Origin: Anaerocolumna cellulosilytica
GTDB taxonomy: Bacteria > Bacillota > Clostridia > Lachnospirales > Lachnospiraceae
DNA: 64,000 nucleotides
Assembly: GCF_014218335.1 (NCBI RefSeq)
Contig: NZ_AP023367.1
Span: 2,853,501-2,917,500 of the forward strand
Direction of reading: 5' to 3'
The notes beneath the pieces are model-generated. The model was not told the DNA's origin, searched no databases, and saw only the letters and a list, made by a program, of their open reading frames with translations. Position 1 is the stretch's first letter; each line of letters opens with the position of its first letter. Positions 46,775 through 56,145 of this stretch are shown here, piece by piece. Position numbers and translations under genes: made by a program.

Positions 46775-48439
46775 TTATTTTACCAACACCATTTCTTTAT
46801 CAGTTAATTCATAAATAACATTGGCTTGCTCTAATTCACTCTGATTATGTGTTGACATAATAATAATCCTATCTTTTGAAATTTTTTTCAGTAACTTATA
46901 AAATTTTTCTCTTCTTATCCCATCAATATTTGAAACTGCCTCATCGAACACTAATATCTGAGGAAACTTTAGTATGTTTCTGGCAATATCTATTCTACGC
47001 ATCTGTCCTTCTGAAAAATTAGGTGGTTCAACTTTTAATATTGTATTCCACCTATCTTCTAAAGAGTTCACATCATCATAAATATCTAAGTCTTCACATA
47101 TGGCCTGTATTTGCTCAAAGGTTGCCTTATTGGTTAAGTTCATATTCTGTATAATGGTGTCCTCAAAAAACATAGATTTTTGCATTACATATCCCAGTCT
47201 ATTCCAATAACTTTCTAAATTATATTCACATAAACTAATCCCATTAATTAATATACTACCATCTTTAGGCTCCAGAATTCCAGCTAACAGCTTAAACAGA
47301 GTACTTTTACCTTGTCCACTTTTTCCTGATATACCATAAATTTTACCTGTCTCGAAATACCCGTTAATATTATTTAAAATATTGTGCTCTACATTATCAA
47401 ATCCAAAATTAACATTTTTTAACTCAATGGTACTGACTTCTCCTTGTAATAATAATTTATGATTCGAGAGATTCGGATAGCTTAAGACTGTAAATACATC
47501 ATTCAGAGCAACTATAGAAGTGTGGTACTCGTTAGAAAAAGATGCAATATTAATTATAGGATTCATAATAATTGCTTGGTAGTTCATTAGTATCATAATT
47601 GTACCAATCGTCATTCTATTCTCGAATACTTCTTTTGCTCCAACAAGCCATATAATCACCGTCCCTATAAATTGTACAACCAGTGTTATAATTGTATTCA
47701 AAAAATATATAAAATTTTGATGATTAGTGCATTTTTTATATTTTTGATTTTCATCATAGTATCTTAAATGTACATACTCATAACATTGAAATAATCGAAC
47801 CATAAACCAGTTATTATAGCTGTTATTTAATACATTTGTCATATCATTATATCCCTGAAGAACTTTTTCACTAGTTTTTTTAATTTTTTTTCCTACTATT
47901 CTGCTTATAAAGGGTATACTACTCGTCAGCAATACAACAGCTAAAGCAATTTTCATATGTATTAAAAACATATATGGTATTATAATAATTAAAGTTACGA
48001 CATTTGACACCAGAGTAATTATACTAGTAATTCCACACTGCTTAATTATTGAAATATCTTTATCCGTTTTTAACAAAATATCACTTATTTTCATCTTCTT
48101 AAAGAATGATGGAGATACTATACCTAATTTATCATGTATACTTTGCCGAACATCAGCAGCTACTTCTTCTGAGGCTAAAGAAGCCATATATCTTTGTAAA
48201 TATGTAATAATATAATTGGCCAAAAGCATAATCAGAAAAAGCACCAATCTAATTAAAAAATATGTAAATGTTGATTTGTCCGGTACACTTAATTCATCCA
48301 CAATCTGCCCCTGCAGTTTTGGCCTTATCAATGAAATACCCGCATCAAAAATAATGAATAACGTTATAATAAAATACAATGGTATCAGGGTCTTTTTCAT
48401 CGCATATTGTTTTATAAATAGGATAAAATTCTTGTCCAA
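46775..48439 (-). CDS. ABC exporter (fused permease and ATPase) of the RiPP cluster
   Basis: The 554-residue half-transporter has an N-terminal six-helix membrane domain (about 1-310) and a C-terminal ATPase. The ATPase has GKSGQGKSTLFKLLAG, the Q-loop region LGYVMQKSMFFEDTI, a degenerate signature FSEGQMRRIDIARNIL, Walker B ILVFDEAVSNIDG, and the switch His in STHNQSE. The signature SEGQ differs from the usual SGGQ. No N-terminal C39 peptidase domain is present. The start is a TTG at 48439 with AAGGAG ten bases upstream; the next ATG is 13 codons in and lacks a site. It would export the matured peptide as a homodimer. Confidence 0.88.
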   Translation of the reverse strand: MDKNFILFIKQYAMKKTLIPLYFIITLFIIFDAGISLIRPKLQGQIVDELSVPDKSTFTYFLIRLVLFLIMLLANYIITYLQRYMASLASEEVAADVRQSIHDKLGIVSPSFFKKMKISDILLKTDKDISIIKQCGITSIITLVSNVVTLIIIIPYMFLIHMKIALAVVLLTSSIPFISRIVGKKIKKTSEKVLQGYNDMTNVLNNSYNNWFMVRLFQCYEYVHLRYYDENQKYKKCTNHQNFIYFLNTIITLVVQFIGTVIIWLVGAKEVFENRMTIGTIMILMNYQAIIMNPIINIASFSNEYHTSIVALNDVFTVLSYPNLSNHKLLLQGEVSTIELKNVNFGFDNVEHNILNNINGYFETGKIYGISGKSGQGKSTLFKLLAGILEPKDGSILINGISLCEYNLESYWNRLGYVMQKSMFFEDTIIQNMNLTNKATFEQIQAICEDLDIYDDVNSLEDRWNTILKVEPPNFSEGQMRRIDIARNILKFPQILVFDEAVSNIDGIRREKFYKLLKKISKDRIIIMSTHNQSELEQANVIYELTDKEMVLVK

Positions 48440-48444
48440 TACGT

Positions 48445-49605
48445 CTAAGCTCCTTGTCTATTAATCGCTGTTTTAATCTCACTACCCAGACTACTCAATT
48501 TAAGATGAGAAATATTTATGTATTCGTAGTGCTTACCAAGTGCTTGATATAGTTTTTCACCGTTCTGTGAACTAAAATGGTTTAATATTTTTTTAACTAC
48601 AGGATAAAATACATGTTCATATTCACAGGTTGAATCAGCAGGAATATTAATACTTCCCGTTCTAATATAATTCATATAGCCACATTTCATTCCATGACAA
48701 AAATCTTTAATTTTGCATTCCGCACATTTATTGTCTTGCTTATTGTATAGTGAAACAGCAATTTTTTTCGCACGATTCACATCCACCGCTTCGTCAATCG
48801 TTCCAATTATATACTGTGTATTATCAGTTAAAAATCCACAAGGATATATAGAACCATCCGGCATAATCTTAATAGACCCTATTCCTGCATCACACATAGA
48901 GAAACAGTTACCATAATCACATAACAAACTAAAGAATTTACCATCAAATTGATCGATTGAAAATTTCCTTCCATTATTATATTCATGAATATAATAATGA
49001 GCGACTGACTCTACCTGGGATTTAAATACTTCTAATGATTTCTTCGAAAACTCCATATAGACATCCGGTATCATACATATATAATCCAGCCCATTTTCAT
49101 GTAAAAAAACTACATTTTCATATAAAAATGGTATAGTATTCTCCGCTATTGTCATTCGGACAGAATACGGTGTCCCACTATCCCGTACTTTAATAATATT
49201 TTCAAATATTTTGTCATAACTGCATTCTCCATTAGCCGTTACACGATTTAATTCATGTGCTTCTTTGCATCCATCAAAGCTAAGTCTAAGGGTAAAATTA
49301 TTATTTTTTGTTAATTCAATCAGTGAAGAATCCAATAAAGAGCAATTGGTGGTCATATAATACTTAACTTCTCTTTCTGGATAATTTTTAGCAATGTAGT
49401 CCAAAGCCATAAAAATAAGTTCTTTTTTCAATAATGGTTCACCACCCATAAAATCAATTAATATTTTTTGGGATTTATCATATTTAAAAATAAATCTTAT
49501 AATATCAATTAACCTATTTTCATTTAGTTCAATATGATGGTTATAATTTTCATAGCAATAAGAACATATAAAATTACATTTTGTTGTTAAATATATGGTG
49601 TACAT
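48445..49605 (-). CDS. Radical SAM/SPASM peptide maturase 3
   Basis: The 386-residue enzyme starts MYTIYLTTKCNFICSYCYEN (Cys 10, 14, 17) and carries FMGGEPLLKKELIFMALDYI and LRLSFDGCKEAHELNRV. The SPASM region has FSMCDAGIGSIKIMPDGSIY followed by PCGFLTD, then KCAECKIKDFCHGMKCGYMNYI. About 70 C-terminal residues lie beyond the last cysteine. Its start matches maturase 2 (MYTxxL...CNxxCxYCY), which suggests duplication. It is the first gene of the cluster, behind a near-perfect promoter. All three maturases keep the Cys triad and auxiliary-cluster cysteines. Confidence 0.88.
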   Translation of the reverse strand: MYTIYLTTKCNFICSYCYENYNHHIELNENRLIDIIRFIFKYDKSQKILIDFMGGEPLLKKELIFMALDYIAKNYPEREVKYYMTTNCSLLDSSLIELTKNNNFTLRLSFDGCKEAHELNRVTANGECSYDKIFENIIKVRDSGTPYSVRMTIAENTIPFLYENVVFLHENGLDYICMIPDVYMEFSKKSLEVFKSQVESVAHYYIHEYNNGRKFSIDQFDGKFFSLLCDYGNCFSMCDAGIGSIKIMPDGSIYPCGFLTDNTQYIIGTIDEAVDVNRAKKIAVSLYNKQDNKCAECKIKDFCHGMKCGYMNYIRTGSINIPADSTCEYEHVFYPVVKKILNHFSSQNGEKLYQALGKHYEYINISHLKLSSLGSEIKTAINRQGA

Positions 49606-49637
49606 ATCTTCCCTCGTCTCAATATGGTATATTCTGT

Positions 49638-49666
49638 ATTATAATTCTATTTTTTTACATTTTCAA
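49638..49666 (-). promoter_or_regulatory. Near-consensus promoter of the RiPP operon
   Basis: The minus strand has TTGAAA (49661-49666), exactly 17 bp, then TATAAT (49638-49643). The start of transcription would fall near 49631, 25 bases before the ATG of maturase 3. No obvious operator is next to it. Confidence 0.75.
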
Positions 49667-49719
49667 GTGCTTTTAACATAAAATTTATAAACTACATTAA
49701 ATTTATTTTATCCAAATTA

Positions 49720-49764
49720 AAAAATGATAAATGTTCTCTCTTTTACTGAACATTTACCATTTTT
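49720..49764 (-). terminator. Terminator after the transglutaminase-like gene
   Basis: AAAATGGTAAATGTTC pairs with GAACATTTATCATTTT (one G-T pair) around an 11-base loop, followed by T residues on the minus strand. It separates that gene from the RiPP operon promoter. Confidence 0.8.
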
Positions 49765-49780
49765 TAGTTATTTATTCTAT

Positions 49781-51421
49781 TTAATTAAACGTTATAGTAA
49801 GTACATTCTTCTTATAACTGGCATTAATATTTGATACAAAATTATAATTATATATATATGTTTCACAATACGTATTCACATTACTTCCTTTTATTTTAAA
49901 AGTATATGTACGTTTCTTACCATCTTTGCTTAAGTAAGCAGCATAAGTAGCGGCTCTCCTTAAATCATCAGTCGTTTTTATATTATTTCTGTCAATTAAC
50001 TTCCAGTTCTTACTAAACTTCTCAGGAGTATAATCCTCTTCTTCCCAATAATGTGTCCCCATAAACTCATAGGCAGACTTTAAGAAAAATCTTCTGTAAG
50101 GTTTTAAATCCTTTGTACTGTGTGTAATGACAGCATCTGTTGCTGTATCTACATGATAGACTTTTCCGCCTAAGTATACTCTATTCCAGTCAAGTCCTTC
50201 ACCGTCACCTATGATATTGTTAGGAATTAACAGACGATTACAGCACTCCTTAAATAAATCAGCAAAGGCATTTCTCTTATACTCCTTATCCACCATTAAA
50301 TGCTTTGCATCATATAAGTTATCTCGCATAACGTACTTAGGAAAGGCATCCATATACCAGATATCCTCATACACATTATACTTTGTCACAATTGCATCAT
50401 GAATGGCTTTTAATTTTTCTTTATCTGTATTGCAGCCTTTGATTGCTTTTTTTACAAATTCATAGATTTCATCCTTTTGTAATTTATCCTTTGCTAAAGG
50501 CTTCTTACGAAAATATAAGGTTTTTGTCTTACTGTCATATTCAAATAACTCTCTATTATCACCATTCCAATCTTCTATGATATCAGAAAGCTTATAGTAA
50601 TATTGATGACCAATCGTATATCTGTTCCTTCTAATCACGTCTGCGATATAATAATTTTTTTCAACCTTGTCAATTTTTCCAACGATGGTACCTGCCTTTT
50701 TAAAACTTTTCCATTCTACATTAAAATATGCTCTTTGATTAAGATCTATAATTCTATTTTCACCTAATGGATACATACCATTATTAAAAATTAAAAACTC
50801 GTAGTCATCCTCTGGAATAAAGAATTCTCCGCCGTCCTCTATGGCATAAGAAACTCTGCTCCTTGAAATATAGAGTGTCATCGGTGACAACTCATAACTT
50901 CCGTCAGCTTTCGTATATGGCAGACCCAGTTCCTCGCCTATAACAAAATCCTCTGGATATTTATACTTTACTAAAATCACTGCCTTTGATGCGACAAAAT
51001 CATCCCCGAACGCTACTATGCTTATAAGGTTTTCCCTTTGCTTAAATATATCCGCTTCTATAGCCTTTATAACACTTTCTATGGAATCATAATTTCCCTT
51101 TAGTGATATGTCTATGTACTCTTCCTTTTCAACACTGCCGCCTACTGCACTGGAATCCTTAAATTCTCCCCGATACAATATATTAAGAGTTATCTCCTTA
51201 AATTGATGACTTATTATTGTAATATCCTCAGCTTCATAATTCTTCGATTCTAGTTCCTCTAAAATAGCATACTCATAATTATACTCCAAATAAATCTCTG
51301 TAACCGTAACCTCTTTTTCACGGGTAGTACCTGCATAAACCGTATTCGCCGTACCTTGTGTTAAAAACACCATAAACAATACACTTAAAACTACAATGGT
51401 TATTCCAGCTTTCCTCTTCAT
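49781..51421 (-). CDS. Secreted protein with a degenerate transglutaminase-like domain
   Basis: The 546-residue protein has a signal peptide (AGITIVVLSVLFMVFLTQG, cleavage near VYA). About 270 residues of beta-rich sequence follow, and then a helical KLKAIHDAIVTKYNVYED segment that normally precedes a transglutaminase core. The core reads YKRNAFADLFKECCNRLLIP, then IIGDGEGLDWNRVYLGGKVYH, then VDTATDAVIT. Compared with the usual GxCxGYAxAF / HAWNxV / WYxVDxTWD pattern, the catalytic Cys and His positions appear replaced while the Asp is kept. It may therefore be a binding domain rather than an enzyme. The AAGGAGA site supports the ATG. It has its own terminator, and a link with the RiPP cluster is not supported. 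Confidence 0.75.
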   Translation of the reverse strand: MKRKAGITIVVLSVLFMVFLTQGTANTVYAGTTREKEVTVTEIYLEYNYEYAILEELESKNYEAEDITIISHQFKEITLNILYRGEFKDSSAVGGSVEKEEYIDISLKGNYDSIESVIKAIEADIFKQRENLISIVAFGDDFVASKAVILVKYKYPEDFVIGEELGLPYTKADGSYELSPMTLYISRSRVSYAIEDGGEFFIPEDDYEFLIFNNGMYPLGENRIIDLNQRAYFNVEWKSFKKAGTIVGKIDKVEKNYYIADVIRRNRYTIGHQYYYKLSDIIEDWNGDNRELFEYDSKTKTLYFRKKPLAKDKLQKDEIYEFVKKAIKGCNTDKEKLKAIHDAIVTKYNVYEDIWYMDAFPKYVMRDNLYDAKHLMVDKEYKRNAFADLFKECCNRLLIPNNIIGDGEGLDWNRVYLGGKVYHVDTATDAVITHSTKDLKPYRRFFLKSAYEFMGTHYWEEEDYTPEKFSKNWKLIDRNNIKTTDDLRRAATYAAYLSKDGKKRTYTFKIKGSNVNTYCETYIYNYNFVSNINASYKKNVLTITFN

Positions 51422-52098
51422 AAACCTTCTCCTTCGTATGTATGGATAAAATCAATATTCATTTATCAATCATATTTTAACTAGAATATTTAATAAAGTC
51501 AAAGAGTACTTTATCGTTAGTTACTTAAATATATAATTTTTTATAACTCTTCCCCGATGTAACTTCCTTGTAAATATATTGTATATTTTCTTACATATAT
51601 TTTCATATTATACAAGCATCAAAATATAATTTAAAATCAAATAATCTGAAGGGGGCGTATCGTCCAGATTTAATTAGGGACTATTCAACCGGTACAGACA
51701 GATGTTGCATAATACGGCATACGTGGTTTAACAGCAAGTACAAAATCCATGAATTCCCATCAAGGCAAAACTTCAATCCTTGACGGTTTATTCATGGATT
51801 TACTAAAAAGTTTCTTCTCAAGCTTTTTAGATTTGAATTTATCTGCCTTTACTGATACCTTTGGATTCTTTGGAGGTCTGTACCGGTATCTTAAAAATAT
51901 TGGAGAGGATTTATTTGTACATTCGAAGGCACATGCCCGTCAGCCCAGAATTCATCCCATTGCAGTATCAGAAGAAGTCAGGGGTAAAGGGTCGGGGGAA
52001 AGAGAAGGTTATGTTAAATATAGATACCTTCCCACCTCTGTATTTACCAGTAAAGCAGGTTTTGACGGTATCATTATATGAAAAAGAGTCTATACTTT
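51422..52098. other. Gap of 677 bases without a convincing gene
   Basis: The region holds an interrupted inverted repeat, ATCCATGAAT and ATTCATGGAT (51745-51754 and 51790-51799) with inner TCAAGG/CCTTGA. Two overlapping plus-strand frames exist (51749-52081 and 51861-52112), but neither has a clear ribosome site or recognisable family and they run against the gene order. A decayed gene is possible. Confidence 0.5.
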
Positions 52099-54330
52099 TT
52101 ATTCCAACTTAATCGAGACCTCGACGGAGTACTGCAAATTCTCAATGAATGCTTTGGGATTCTCCCGGTACTTCAACCATATTTTTTTATCCTTATAGCT
52201 GGTCATACGGTATAAATTCATAAAATCAATCTGTTTCTCTCTCATTAATACCTCTATGGTTTTTTCTGTCCGTTCCGCAATCAAAGCATTGAGACGGTTC
52301 TGTATTTCTTCCATCTTTTGAACATTTGCCCTATCAGATATAGTAGCAAAATCCTTGATACCTTTTTCAACAAATCCAATTCCTTCAATGCCTATCACCA
52401 GGTAAGGTTTCCCGTCTTTTGAGTAAAAGTCCATACTTCGTGTAATATTATTTAATTTGACTACATGCTCTGTAACATTTTCGTTGCCTTCTTTTGTTAA
52501 AAATATAACTTTATTTTTACCATAACCATTGGCAATGTCAATATAATCACTATCCTTTTGATTTGAAACATGAGTTAATATATTATCTTCAAAAATTCCG
52601 ATACCGGCAAGCTCTACTTTTTTATCTATGGCCTTTATAAGAGGTACATTTACAGTTAAATCTCCTTCATTCTTAGCTAACACCAGATTCCCAATGGTAA
52701 CTTCCGCAATCCCTGTATTTATTAAATTAATCTTATAAAGTTTTTCTAAATAATCACCAACACCACCCTCTAAGTCACCACTGATAGTTATAATATCCTT
52801 TGCACTGGAATCAGACAAAAAAACAAGTGTATTTCTACCCAATTCATATTTATTTTCTGCATAAGACAAAAATTCTGCCAGTAGTTCTTTATCTTCTGCA
52901 ATACTCCTGCCAAGAACAATCATTTTTAAATGGCTGAAATCTAGCCGTTTATTATTCTCCAGACTGTACTGTTCTTCTATCTCCCAGTAATCCAATCCTT
53001 CCAGATGCAGCAAAAGTTTTTTAGGATCATCTGCTCCCTGCTCCGTTAAAGCCTTTAAATCCGGTAGCACATAATATGCCGATATCTTATCATCAGCGGT
53101 TATATCAATACCTAATGCCTGAATAAAATTTCTGTCTTCAATCTCAGCCATATCTCCGCATCCGGTTAACGTTAAGGCTGTCGTAAAGGAAAATAGTAAT
53201 AGCAGGGATTTTACGGCTGTTTTTACCTTCACTTTTCGTAACCCTCCTATAATAAGAATGATGAGAGGTAAAAGTATAGATTGGGGCATTCCAATGTATT
53301 TCATATAATTTTCAAAATAAAAGTAAAACTGTTCCGTATCCATCGGAATAACTGAAGCTCCAAATATAAGCAATATATATGGTACCAATAGATAATTTTG
53401 CCCAGATATACGAAATATGTGTTTACTGATATAACTCATATAATAAAAGAATGCACTGATAATAGTAAAGATGCTTAACATCCAAAAGCCAAGAACAAGA
53501 GCATCCTGACGCCTGATAAATCCTCCGGGCAAATTGATTACCTGTATAACTGTTACCATAGACCACAATTTCTGTCTGGTTTCACTTTGTCCGAGTATTC
53601 CTGTTGTTAGTATAAACAGTAATAGATTCATAATTCCGGTAACTATTAAAGCCTGGGCAACATAACGATAGAGCCGCTTTCCCTGGCTGATATCTGCTTT
53701 TTTAAACTGAATTAGAGGAGCTGTAAAAAGGAGGAACTCCAATACACTAAAAGTTAAAAACACTTCATACCCGCCTAAAGCAATTGTTCCGGCGGACTGT
53801 GTTAACAGAGGCATTAGATTAGAAAGCTCGACCTTATTTAAGCCAACTAAAAGAAAAATAAAAATTGGTACGATAACGATAAAAAATAAAACTTCAGTAA
53901 TTCTTGCTCTTACCTCAAAGCCCTTAGAGGCAGCATAGGCAGACACAATTAAAAGTAAGAGCAGTATAATCCGGGGGTCGGTTTCCTTTAACAGCGTCTC
54001 CCCAATTACCTCTCCAAAGAGTCGAACGGCAAATACACAGCAGGCAAATAGCTTCATGACATAGAATAAACCAATTACGAAGGTTAAGACTTTTCCTCCA
54101 TTACTATCGCTGTAATCAAGAAATTTTCCCCCCGTACGCTTGGCAAATGACAGTATTATCCATGCATAAACAAAGGCAAATAATGTGGCTAAAATAATGG
54201 ACAGAATGCCGTCTTTACCTGCTTTTGCAGATGCTACACTTGGTATAATAATACCTGAAATACTAAACAAATCAAATATAAGTAAACGTTTTAACTGTCT
54301 AAGGGATATCTTATCATTATCTGAAAACAT
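52099..54330 (-). CDS. Spore germination receptor GerB-GerC fusion
   Basis: This 743-residue protein joins two germinant receptor subunits normally encoded separately. Residues 1 to about 363 are a GerAB-type amino-acid-permease-like domain with about ten helices (KISLRQLKRLLIFDLFSISG at the start). Then KTAVKSLLLLFSFTTALTLTGC is a complete lipoprotein signal with Cys391 as lipobox cysteine. The remainder is a Ger(x)C family domain (EDRNFIQALGID, HLKMIVLGRSIAEDKE, VNVPLIKA). Keeping the lipobox inside the fusion suggests cleavage by signal peptidase II into two subunits, or a GerC part tethered by the uncut helix. It follows gerA by 14 bp, so the two genes make a full receptor. Confidence 0.92.
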   Translation of the reverse strand: MFSDNDKISLRQLKRLLIFDLFSISGIIIPSVASAKAGKDGILSIILATLFAFVYAWIILSFAKRTGGKFLDYSDSNGGKVLTFVIGLFYVMKLFACCVFAVRLFGEVIGETLLKETDPRIILLLLLIVSAYAASKGFEVRARITEVLFFIVIVPIFIFLLVGLNKVELSNLMPLLTQSAGTIALGGYEVFLTFSVLEFLLFTAPLIQFKKADISQGKRLYRYVAQALIVTGIMNLLLFILTTGILGQSETRQKLWSMVTVIQVINLPGGFIRRQDALVLGFWMLSIFTIISAFFYYMSYISKHIFRISGQNYLLVPYILLIFGASVIPMDTEQFYFYFENYMKYIGMPQSILLPLIILIIGGLRKVKVKTAVKSLLLLFSFTTALTLTGCGDMAEIEDRNFIQALGIDITADDKISAYYVLPDLKALTEQGADDPKKLLLHLEGLDYWEIEEQYSLENNKRLDFSHLKMIVLGRSIAEDKELLAEFLSYAENKYELGRNTLVFLSDSSAKDIITISGDLEGGVGDYLEKLYKINLINTGIAEVTIGNLVLAKNEGDLTVNVPLIKAIDKKVELAGIGIFEDNILTHVSNQKDSDYIDIANGYGKNKVIFLTKEGNENVTEHVVKLNNITRSMDFYSKDGKPYLVIGIEGIGFVEKGIKDFATISDRANVQKMEEIQNRLNALIAERTEKTIEVLMREKQIDFMNLYRMTSYKDKKIWLKYRENPKAFIENLQYSVEVSIKLE

Positions 54331-54344
54331 AAGTAGACACCTTT

Positions 54345-55883
54345 CTAAGGATTCTTTTGCTTATCCTCCGTTTCAGCTGAAACAAAACGGGTTCTTTCAC
54401 TTTTCTGTGCAAAAATCGGACGTCGTTTTAATGTTCGTAACGGAAATCGGACAATGGCATCCTTAGTATCCGTTCCTTCATTGATCCCGGAAGCTGCAAA
54501 AGGTACCATATATGGCATACCAAAACTTTTTAAGCCTCCTAAATGAATTAATAAAATCATGATTCCAAGTACAAAACCATAAAGGCCTAAAAACGCAGAC
54601 AATATAATAATTAAATAGCGAACCACCCGAAAAGCAGATGAGAACGGTTCATTGGGTACTGTGAAAGCAGATATAGCCGTCAGAGCTATGACAATCACAA
54701 CAATAGGGCTTACCAGATTGGCATTGACAGCCGCATCGCCTATTATCAGACCTCCTACAATACCAAGCGTACTTCCCATTGGTCCCGGCAACCTTATGCC
54801 TGCTTCTAACAGCATTTGAAAAGCAACCTCCATCATTATTACCTCAAACATAACGGAAAAAGGTACCCCGCTTCTGGCTGCCGCAAAAGACAAAGCCATA
54901 GAGGAGGATAATACCTCCGCATTATAATTAATAACTGCAATATAAAGACCAGGCAGGGCTATGGACAATAAGGCTCCTAGATAGCGCAGTATCCTTGTAA
55001 AAGTCGCTACCTCCCAACGGCTATAGGAATCATCTGAAGCCTGAAAGAAGGAATTTAATGTGGTAGGAAGTAGTAAGGCTAAAGGGGAGTTATCAACTAA
55101 TACAGCAACTCTGCCCTCTAAGATAGCTGATGCTGCTTTATCCGGACGTTCTGTGGATTGAAATTCAGGAAAGGGAGAATACACATTCCTTTCTGTCAGT
55201 TGCTCCAGCATACCACTGTCAAATATTCCGTCAATTACAAAATTCTGTATGCGGCTTTCTATATCTGCAACTATCGCCGGCTTTGCTACATCTTCAAGAT
55301 AGCAAACGGCAACATTCGTTTTTGTTCTGGTTCCCACTACATATTGCTTTATCTTAAAATTAGTGTCTTTGATTCTGCGCCTTAACAATACCCGGTTAAT
55401 ATGAAATGCTTCACTAAAGCTTTCCTTTGAACCCCTTACAGACACTTCATTTTCACTGGTAGGAACCCCCCTGTTTGCGGCACCCCGAATGGAGACTCCC
55501 AACGCTTTATCATATCCGTCTATTAGAATTACTGTGTCACCGGAAAGTACTTTATCAATCACTTCGTTTATGGTAATAAGTTCAGATAAATCAACCGTTT
55601 GAAGCCCACATTCTTTTATATATTCAATTTGATTTTCTGAAGGCATCTGTTCCAATTTACGAAATAGTGGCTGTAAAGTTGCCATTTCCAACAATTCTTT
55701 ATTAACCATATTATCTACATAAACTACATAGATATCCACTTTATTATCCGTACCAAGGGTAAACTTACGCTTCACCACATCTGCACAGTCTTTAAAGAGT
55801 GCACCAATTGTATCTATATTTTCCTGCAAATCTTTATACATTACCGCTGTTATCCGGTTTTCTTCATCATGTAACAGACTCAT
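54345..55883 (-). CDS. Spore germination receptor subunit A (GerA family)
   Basis: The 512-residue protein has the soluble N-terminal domain of GerAA-type proteins (DLSELITINEVIDKVLSGDT, then VILIDGYDKALGVSIRGAAN, then NEVSVRGSKESFSEAFHINR). The membrane domain has SRWEVATFTRILRYLGALLS, LPGLYIAVINYN, and the typical EAGIRLPGPMGSTLGIVGGL. The basic tail is cytosolic. I start it at the ATG at 55883 because AGGAG and AGGTG lie just upstream; the frame extends to 55922 but there without a ribosome site. Together with the GerB-GerC fusion it makes a germinant receptor of unknown ligand. Confidence 0.93.
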   Translation of the reverse strand: MSLLHDEENRITAVMYKDLQENIDTIGALFKDCADVVKRKFTLGTDNKVDIYVVYVDNMVNKELLEMATLQPLFRKLEQMPSENQIEYIKECGLQTVDLSELITINEVIDKVLSGDTVILIDGYDKALGVSIRGAANRGVPTSENEVSVRGSKESFSEAFHINRVLLRRRIKDTNFKIKQYVVGTRTKTNVAVCYLEDVAKPAIVADIESRIQNFVIDGIFDSGMLEQLTERNVYSPFPEFQSTERPDKAASAILEGRVAVLVDNSPLALLLPTTLNSFFQASDDSYSRWEVATFTRILRYLGALLSIALPGLYIAVINYNAEVLSSSMALSFAAARSGVPFSVMFEVIMMEVAFQMLLEAGIRLPGPMGSTLGIVGGLIIGDAAVNANLVSPIVVIVIALTAISAFTVPNEPFSSAFRVVRYLIIILSAFLGLYGFVLGIMILLIHLGGLKSFGMPYMVPFAASGINEGTDTKDAIVRFPLRTLKRRPIFAQKSERTRFVSAETEDKQKNP

Positions 55884-56030
55884 AAAGGTCACCTGCTCCT
55901 TCTTTGGTTTAATTAAAAACATACGTAGATGGAATTCATTTCATAGTATAACCATTTTCTATAAATTTATTTCATCACCTGCATTCTGCTACTATATTAT
56001 CAATATAAATATACCTCTAATTTCCAAAAC

Positions 56031-56079
56031 AAAAAACTTACCCATATCTCTTTTAAATGTAAAGAGATTGGTAAGTTTT
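56031..56079 (-). terminator. Terminator of the scpA-scpB operon
   Basis: On the minus strand AAAACTTACC and GGTAAGTTTT enclose a second stem, ATCTCTTT/AAAGAGAT, followed by TTTTG. It lies about 70 bp after the scpB stop codon. Confidence 0.8.
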
Positions 56080-56145
56080 ATCATGTTCTCTATGTAGTTT
56101 AGGTTTTTCTAAAACCATTTGTATCTTTTTATATTCTCGCTTACT

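Noticed and set aside
51749-52112. Two overlapping plus-strand frames (110 and 83 codons) in the gap before the gerB-gerC end
   Set aside because: No ribosome site, no recognisable family, low-complexity starts, and opposite orientation to all neighbours. They may be chance or remains of a decayed gene, so I list the gap but not a CDS.
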